A stretch of DNA of 64,000 nucleotides from Paramyrothecium sp. XJ0827 (Eukaryota > Ascomycota > Sordariomycetes > Hypocreales > Stachybotryaceae): positions 1,984,001 through 2,048,000 of the forward strand of contig JAJFPB010000007.1 in assembly GCA_020881915.1 (NCBI GenBank), given 5' to 3'. How positions within the stretch are numbered: position 1 is the stretch's first letter; every line of letters starts with the position of its first letter. The notes below the pieces were generated by a model. It had not been told where the DNA came from and ran no database searches. It worked only from the letters and a program-made list of their open reading frames with translations. Both the position numbers and the translations under genes were made by a program. Below, in pieces: positions 57,720-64,000 of the stretch.

Positions 57720-58050
57720 GTGAAGTTTCAGGGGGAGGGGGCGTTCATGAGCAGGGGGCGGGGGCCCGTTCGAGGCATGGAGAGGCTCTCTACTGGCGTT
57801 TCTGGCATTCGTTTTTTTTCTTCCAGGGTCCACAGGCGTGGGTTAAAAGAGAGCACATCATTGTCCGCTTCGCATTCGAGCGTTCAGATCTAGCTATGCG
57901 TCGTCTCGACGCCTGTAACAAGAGTAAAGCAATCTGCAGAAGGAATTTTATCTCGTGAGCTCGTTACCATTACATCGTGGATTCTAAAGCTGCTTCTTGT
58001 CCGTTTGCTACATTGTATTGGCCGCAGCAAGCAAGCAAACAAAAGCAAAT
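57720..58050. other. Convergent 3' region of RING and DUF3632 genes
   Basis: A 331-bp spacer between convergent stop codons. No gene is seen. Confidence 0.6.
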
Positions 58051-58970
58051 CTACCCCTCCAGAGTCTTCATGAACTTGATCACCCGCTCCACCTGCTGCT
58101 TGAGAGCGTCGCTGCTCGACTCCTTGACCAGCTCGGCGAGCCTCTCGCGCCAGAAGGCCCACCGCTCGTCGCTGAACCCGGGCTTGACGTCCTTGGCCAG
58201 CCTGCCCGGCTTCAGCGACCGGGCCTCGGCCTCGTCGAGCGGCTCGCCGCCGCTGCGGCCCTTGTCGTGCAGGTACTTGCCCGCGTGGGCGATCCACTCG
58301 CACGCCGCCGCGAGCTGGGCGTCCCGCGCGCTGGCCGAGGTCGAGAGGTTCTCCTCGAGCACCCCGCGCAGCTCCCAGATGGCGAAGTTGTGCCACAGCT
58401 GCACCTCGGCGCCGAGGATGCGGGCCGCGAAGGAGTTGAGGGAGATCCATTCGTTGACGGCCGAGGCGTCCTGTCCAGTGCCGTTGAAGCTAGGGCGGGC
58501 TACGTGATGTGAAGGGGTAGGTCAGCTTTTGTGCCGTTTGGCAGGGAAATTGGTGGTTTCTGCGGTCACTTACTGTTCCAGGCCTCTCTCATGCAAGGAC
58601 CAAGCATGGGCAGGTCGCTCCATACCTTCGTGTCGTTCCCCCACAGCTCCACTGTCTCGCGGTCCTTGGATTGGAGCTTCTTGACGACGGTGACGAGGAG
58701 CTGTTGGCGGGCATCGCTGGCGGGCACCTTCTTGGCGACGTTGAGGTACAGCGTCCACAGCGTCCACAGGTAGCCCTCGATGTCCTCGGCGCCGCGGCCG
58801 GCGGGGTAGCGGGCGTCCAGCTCGCCCGTCGTCGTCTCCGCGGACAGCTCGGTAGGGCTGAGGGCGTTGATGGCGGTGTCGAGGGTGTCGAGGAGCTGCG
58901 CCTCGAGCTGCGAGCTGGAGCTCTGCGGGTGCGCAATCAGCGGCTGGAGGTCGATGAGAGAGCCGGCCAT
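58051..58970 (-). CDS. DUF3632 family protein
   Basis: Belongs to a fungal family of unknown function (DUF3632). Two exons (58970-58574, 58499-58051) join in frame to 281 residues. The sequence is predicted to be mostly helical: YLWTLWTLYLNVAKKVP near residue 68-84, SDLPMLGPCMREAWN before the intron, NEWISLNSFAARILG after it, and a C-terminal helix ending RVIKFMKTLEG. The family layout, WxLYxNVAKxxP then LGPCMREAWN, is the main clue. No membrane span or signal peptide is seen. The start at 58970 is the first ATG of the conserved part; an in-frame upstream ATG at 59144 is unlikely. Confidence 0.82.
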
Positions 58971-60137
58971 GGTCGCGGTGGGGGGTTCGGCTCGCTGCTG
59001 TGCTCGGCCGGTCAAACAGGGAGGTGGATGGTATCGACGGGTGAGAAAGGTGCCAGGCTGTGAATGAACGGAACCGAGGCTTGTTCGTGAGGTGTGAAAT
59101 CTGATAAGAGAGAGTCGCGCGGTGGTGAGTCGCTTGAGTTGCATTCACTGAACTGGAACGTGAAAGCGAATGAGGAGAGAGGGGCAGTCTTCGCCAGCTG
59201 CGCGTGCGGCTGGCCCCTGGGTCCCTTTATTATATCATGCCCAGCGCAGAGCAGCGAGGCGCAGAGGATGATTAGCACCAAGGGCGAGCTCCCCGAGTCC
59301 CACAATTGGAGATAATCCTCGTCCCCGGCTGCTGTATTGAGGCAAGGCCCCGGGGGCAATGGCTGCGTCACCGGCGGCCGTGCGAGCGAATGACTGCCGG
59401 GGTTGGTCGGAAGCACCACAGCGACCTCCACCCCGGTTTACAGCGCCCACGGCTGGATGGAGGGGATGGATGCGTTGGGTCGAGCCAATCAATCCCGTAG
59501 CCCAGCCCCACGATGTTGCTGCTAATATCATTCTTGGTGTGATTCTCGCTCAAGACACGGTGCAGACTCCCGAGCGTTCGATCAGACATGAGGAAGTGGC
59601 TACTCTCCTTGAATGATCTTGTATACTGTAATGTGAATCTTTTATGCCAATTCCCATTGTGCTTGACCATTCTGCAGCACAGAGGAGAAGTTGGCCACGG
59701 TGGCCGGGAAAGTCGCAACGGCAGCACCTTTCATGGATCGAATGTTCCGGGCCGTCGACCCCATCTTTAGGCTAGAGGGGAGGAAGACCCCTGCCCACGA
59801 GCGATGCATAACGTCAACGATAGCTTCGAGCACCACTATCTCTTGGAGCCTGAATTCATCTCACATGCAAACAAGGCAATTGTGCATTAGAAGGGTGGGG
59901 AGACAGAGAAAAGAGACAAGACAAATACAAGACGAAAAAGGGACAGCTGCGAACACATTTCGTGCTGTCCGGAAAGCACGTTATGTCTGGCAGATTCTCA
60001 TCGTCATCATCTCTCATTTCTTCTCATGTCATTTCACTCTACATTACAACGCGCTCCATCTAAAAACTCCTTCCCTCCCAGGCATTTTACCATCATAGGA
60101 CACAGATAATGTAACAGCTAGTTGGACAGGTGTTCTC
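58971..60137. other. Intergenic region between DUF3632 and aminopeptidase genes
   Basis: 1.17 kb containing the DUF3632 promoter and the aminopeptidase 3' end, both genes on the minus strand. ORFs of up to 139 codons overlap in several frames and lack motifs. No gene is supported. Confidence 0.55.
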
Positions 60138-61757
60138 TTAGAAAGCAGCGCCACCACCGCAAGGGCCGGTGTGGACGTGGCTGTGGGAGCCGGTCCTGGC
60201 GAAGTGCTGGGCGCGGTCCGCGCTCCAGCGCCTCTCGGCCATGTTGACGGGCTCCAGCGAGTCCCAGCTGATGGCGTACTTGGCGACCGAGTTGGCGATG
60301 CTCTTGGAGTTGAGCAGGTAGGCCTCGTGGTTCAGGTTGTTGATGTCGTCGCCAATCTTGTGGTAGTTGATGTCGTAAGCGACGCCAGCCTCACCGCCAA
60401 AGAGCGCGGCCTCGGCCTCGGTCTTCAGGACCTCGGCACCGGTGAACAGACCACCCGAGGGGATACCGTTCTCAATGAAGGCAGCATAGTCGGATCGGCC
60501 GCTGAACTCGGAGGGGACGTGGGCAGCGCCGTTGAGCTCGTAGAAGTCCTCGAACTCCTTCTCGATGGCATCAGAGCCAGGGGGGCCGGTGAGATTGAAG
60601 GCGTTGCCGTCACCGTCGTAGATACCGTAGATGTAGTTAGGGCTAGCAATCTGCGGGCAGACGATTAGTAAACCGCCAGGTGTCTAAGTTCATGCAGATC
60701 AAAGTCAACTTACCATGTCAAAGTTGAGGTAAGCCCTCATCTTGGCAACCTCGGTGTCGGAGTGGTTGAGCTGCTTAACGTAGTAGTACGATCCCAGCTT
60801 TCCGAACTCCTCGGCACCCCAGAAAGCGAAGCGAACAGCGTTCTTGACGCGGAACTTGGTGAGGGCCTTGGCGACGACCAAGACACCGACGGTACCGGAG
60901 CCATCATCGCTAAAGACGACATCTGTTAGCAACTACTTCGCGTCTCGAAATCCCAGCGGCATGGGAACTCACTTGACACCAGGGCCGGCGTAGACAGAGT
61001 CGGAGTGGCCGCCCAGAACAAGGACGTTGTCGTGGTCGCCTCCCTTGGTCTCGGCGATGACGTTGTAGTTGACGCGGTTCTCAGAAATGGCGTTGATGAC
61101 AAGGTCGGCGATGACCTCACCGGCCTGAGTGGCAGCCAGAATGGCCAGGCCGTCCTCCTGGGACACGCTGACCGAGGGCGCGTAGTCCAGCAGAGGGGTA
61201 CCCAGAGTGGCAGAGATAACGCCAGGCGCGTTGTTGTAGATGATGGCGGCAACGGCACCGGCGGTCTTGGCGTTGAGGGCCTTCTGGCCGAAGGAGCAAA
61301 CACCTCGGGAGATGAGGGCAACGTTGCCGCTGACACCGGCAGGGAAGTCGGCAACTTCGCAGCCGAGGTTGTTGACAGCAACAACGGGGCGGTTGGCCGT
61401 TCCAGGGGGAGTGTAGGTCATGGTGCTGACCGAGTCCACGGGTCCGTTCACATCAAGGGTGGCCTGGGCAGTGTGGAAGTACTCGGTGAAGGGCTGCTTG
61501 ACAACGTCGTAGTAGCCCGTGGCCTCGAGGGTGTCGTAGAGCCAGTCGACGGTGGCATTGTGGCCGCCGCCGCCAAAGGCTCGGTTTCCGCCGTTGGCAT
61601 CGGCGAAGTCCTGGAGCTTCTGGGACCCGGCGAGGAGGTCCTCGAGGGTGACGAGCTCCTGGAGGTCCTCCGTGGTGACATAGGGCTTGCAGCTGCTGGC
61701 GCTGGCCAGGGCGGGCAGCGCCAGGGCAATGGAGGCGAGCGAGCCGGCGGTCTTCAT
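60138..61757 (-). CDS. Secreted M28 aminopeptidase with PA domain
   Basis: Predicted extracellular zinc aminopeptidase (leucine aminopeptidase LAP2 type) that trims N-terminal residues from peptides. Three exons (61757-60973, 60909-60714, 60650-60138) give 497 residues. A signal peptide (~1-20, ending around ALPALASA) precedes the N-terminal region. A PA domain (~120-230) contains GNVALISRGVCSFGQKA and AAIIYNN. The M28 catalytic part has metal ligands in LGGHSDS, the NDDGSG motif split by intron 1, WGAEEFG with the general-base Glu, NFDM and YHKIGDDI. Its upstream flank has a polypyrimidine tract on the coding strand. The C-terminus ends in a His/Gly/Cys-rich tail (SHSHVHTGPCGGG). The substrate preference is inferred from the family. 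Confidence 0.93.
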
Positions 61758-63661
61758 CTTGACGAAGGCGGGAGCGATGCCGATTGTCCAATCACCAAAA
61801 GCCTGACAGGATTGAGGAGGGAGGAGGAGGAGAAGGTGAGGGTGAAGAAGGGGAGAGAGAGAGAAGGAAGGGCGAAGGAGAGGTCATCCAGGGAGCGGCG
61901 GGGCGTGGGACAAGATTTATGTTATCTGAGAATTCCGGTGACACTGGGTACAATAGCAACCCCATGCCTGTTGTCGAAGCCCTTGTCGCCAGGGTACCTC
62001 AGGTAAGGTAGGCGAGCTGCGAGCGAACGACCCATGATGGCGTGGCGGCGGTGCCGTCCGTATCGCGTAGGTGCATTTCGTACGGTACGGTGCAGGAACC
62101 ATTGAATTCGATGTGTCGCTCAGCGGAAAAATAGCTGCATGCAGGCTGGCTACCGTAGGCTGTTGTGTTGTTGATGGTGTGGAGAAGGTAAAAAAGAGCC
62201 TGCAGCGCGGACAGAATGCGGGGACCGGGTCGGGGCAGGGGTCCCTTTGGGCGCTGGGAAGGCTGTTAGTGGCGCTGGAAGGGGGGGGCCTTTTGGCGCT
62301 ACGCGTCGACGCTCCCAACTGGCCGCCCAGGGCCACGAAGTGGTGAACTGCCTATTTCGGCAATCGCTGGAGCTCGCCGGCTCCTTGGCGAACTAACACC
62401 CATGCCCAGCAGCCTATTCCAACCAGAGGGCCTGGGATTAGAGTCAAGCCACCCATCCAACGGGCCTCTCTCCAGCCTCCCGCTGCCTATCGGAGCCCCA
62501 TGGTTCTAGATTCCTAACGGCAGGTTGTCCTGCAGCTCCTCATCAAAGAACCCGCCTCTTTTACCGCCCCTCCCCCCCCCCTTCTCCGCCGCCCATGAGC
62601 GTCCTGTGATGCGGCCGGCCCAGCTCGAGCAAGCAAAAGATCCCAAGGACAAAAGACCTGTACTGTGCGTACATGACTAGTTTGCCTCTTGGCAAGCCCG
62701 ATCGGATGCATGGCCCGTTTCCGACTTGCCGTACTGTGCGTGTCTGCTGTTCCAATATTTCGTTATCGCGGGCACAGTCCCAAACGATCATCTCCGCCAC
62801 TCGAGCTTCTAACAAAAGTTCCAGCTCGCTTCCCGCAATGGCGACCTGCCTGAGCACTTTTATTCGGCTCCAACGCTCGATCGAAAAACTGCTCGGTGTC
62901 TGCGCATTGTGTTCCACTTGTTTCCTGTTGTCTGTCGTATCGATCGATCACAACGAGTAAATCCCTTGAATGCTACTCAAGAGGCACGAGATCGTGCAGT
63001 GCACTAAAATACGACATGCATGGTTCGTCCCATGTCCATAAATCCTACCTCAAGCATGTTCCGTCGGAACCACTACCTAGGCTGTGCGATTGGGACCGAC
63101 CCTCGCCCTGGTATTGCATCTGCAAAAGGAGCCGCTTCTTCGTGAACACGTAATGGCCAGAGTTCTGTTCTTTTTGCGTCTCACGCGGTTTAAGGTGTGG
63201 AACAGAGCAGGACTGAAATGATAACATCTACCCATGGAAAGCCAAAGCCATCTAAGCATATTATCTAGAATGAAGATAAGCATAAGCATAAACTGCCACG
63301 ATTGCCAGATGGTATTTCGCCACAGCCGCTAAGGAGTGTGCCACATCTGCCCTTACTGCAACAACACACCATCCTTCCGGAATCACCGGTTCATGCGAGG
63401 CGATGCAGAGTGGGAAATGCCAGGGACGGGCCCATTTCAACACGGACCGTGTGACGATGACAATGAATGAGTTGGAATCCCCGTCTGGCTCACTCAGAGG
63501 TCTTGCTAAATGAAGTGTCGTTATCTACATCCTTGCTCACCTAGCTTGACTTGTCGCCGCCTTCCGAGATCGGCAATTTGCCCGTGCGGTATCTTGCTTT
63601 GGCGTCGTTGGCTGATGAGCCCATATAGCATGTACGGTGTTCTACATATTGGGCACTCTCC
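61758..63661. other. Promoter region of the aminopeptidase and spacer to the SDR gene
   Basis: 1.9 kb with a purine-rich block just upstream of the aminopeptidase start, a small AAGGTA element at 61999-62010, a G-run at 62282-62288 and a C-run near 62572-62580. The right part should be the SDR gene 3' region. Short overlapping ORFs lack motifs. No gene is supported. Confidence 0.55.
61813..61890 (-). promoter_or_regulatory. Polypyrimidine tract upstream of the aminopeptidase
   Basis: A nearly pure GA/GGA run on the plus strand, which is C+T-rich on the coding strand of the aminopeptidase and starts about 55 bp before its start codon. Such tracts often flank fungal transcription starts; the role is inferred. 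Confidence 0.5.
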
Positions 63662-64000
63662 TCAGGCAATTGACATCTTCATACCACCGTTGGCGCAAAT
63701 CACACTTCCAGTTGTCCAGCCGCCCTCCTCCGAGCAGAGCATGTCGATTGTTCCGGCAATCTCGCTGGTGAATCCCGGTCTCCGCCCGCCCATGCCTTCC
63801 GTGACCGTCTTGTCAAACCGCTCTGCGTCCGACCCGGCCATGGCCTTTACGTCCGCCTCGCCGTTGTACTCTGCGAGTGGCGCTGCGTCCACGTACGGCT
63901 GGTTGATTTTCCAGAATTTCTCACCGGCCTCGGCGTACATGTCGCCCCAGGCCGGCCCCGGGTTGACGGCGTTGACCGTGGCCCGCCCTGCCAGCTCCCG
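63662..64000 (-). CDS. Short-chain dehydrogenase/reductase, 3' part (runs off the right edge)
   Basis: C-terminal 112 residues of an SDR-type NAD(P)-dependent oxidoreductase; the Rossmann GxxxGxG motif and Tyr-x-x-x-Lys site lie beyond the window. The frame is open to the edge. Visible features are ATVNAVNPGPAWGDM (the VNxVxPGP loop following the active site), SEIAGTIDMLCSEEGGWTTGSVICANGG, and the last residues GGMKMSIA. In SDRs this C-terminal part closes the substrate pocket. No substrate can be assigned. Confidence 0.82.
   Translation of the reverse strand, partial: RELAGRATVNAVNPGPAWGDMYAEAGEKFWKINQPYVDAAPLAEYNGEADVKAMAGSDAERFDKTVTEGMGGRRPGFTSEIAGTIDMLCSEEGGWTTGSVICANGGMKMSIA

Noticed and set aside
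57020..57958. 312-codon ORF starting at the RING gene ATG but in a different frame
   Set aside because: Reads through the first intron of the RING gene without splicing and gives an Arg/Ala/His-rich product lacking the RING motif.
61005..62006. 333-codon plus-strand ORF
   Set aside because: Antisense to the M28 aminopeptidase exon 1, with Val/Gly-rich composition typical of mirror frames.

Overview
This window looks like nuclear DNA of a filamentous ascomycete (Pezizomycotina, most likely a Sordariomycete). The protein-coding genes are monocistronic and lie on both strands. They are interrupted by short introns, mostly about 45-105 nt, with GTRNGT-type donors, CTAAC-like branch sites and AG acceptors. 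Gene content is fungal throughout: an N-acetylglucosamine (GlcNAc) catabolic pair, GH31/GH3/GH5 glycosidases, RXT2, OPI3, LSB5, an AcuK/Ert1-type regulator, FMP52 and a DUF3632 protein. I support 22 complete protein genes, one partial gene at the right edge and one tRNA. All exon joins were derived by hand from splice signals and reading-frame continuity; none was checked against transcripts.

Region 1 (0.6-6.3 kb): divergent GlcNAc-6-phosphate deacetylase and GH3+GNAT N-acetylglucosaminidase (nag3-like) genes. They look like one edge of the known fungal GlcNAc catabolic cluster. The GH3 active-site motifs depart from bacterial NagZ. Region 2 (6.6-12.9 kb): an intracellular GH31 alpha-glycosidase and a secreted GH3 beta-glycosidase transcribed divergently from one 1.3-kb promoter region, which suggests co-regulated oligosaccharide use. 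Region 3 (15.5-24.0 kb): ZIP zinc transporter, RXT2 (Rpd3L deacetylase complex), OPI3 (phosphatidylcholine synthesis) and LSB5 (VHS/GAT trafficking adaptor). RXT2 and OPI3 each appear to need a GC-AG intron.

Region 4 (24.5-32.0 kb): a tRNA-Val(AAC) followed by about 7.4 kb with no supported gene. It holds perfect inverted repeats, short tandem repeats and dispersed AAGGTA-type repeats, and leads into a pyrimidine-rich leader of a four-finger C2H2 regulator. Region 5 (34.9-48.2 kb): DsbA/FrnE-like oxidoreductase, TFIIE-beta, cytochrome b5, F-actin capping protein alpha, branched-chain ketoacid dehydrogenase E1-beta, a membrane-anchored GH5 exo-beta-1,3-glucanase and an MFS drug/H+ antiporter. 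Region 6 (50.8-64.0 kb): AcuK/Ert1-like gluconeogenesis regulator, riboflavin kinase, FMP52, RING protein, DUF3632 protein, secreted M28 aminopeptidase and the 3' end of an SDR gene.

I did not find a clearly new multi-gene system. The most notable points are the altered GH3 catalytic motifs in the GlcNAc pair, two GC-AG introns, two in-frame introns whose retention would change a protein, a 13-unit degenerate pentamer array that varies mainly by transitions, and the hairpin-bearing gene desert beside the tRNA.
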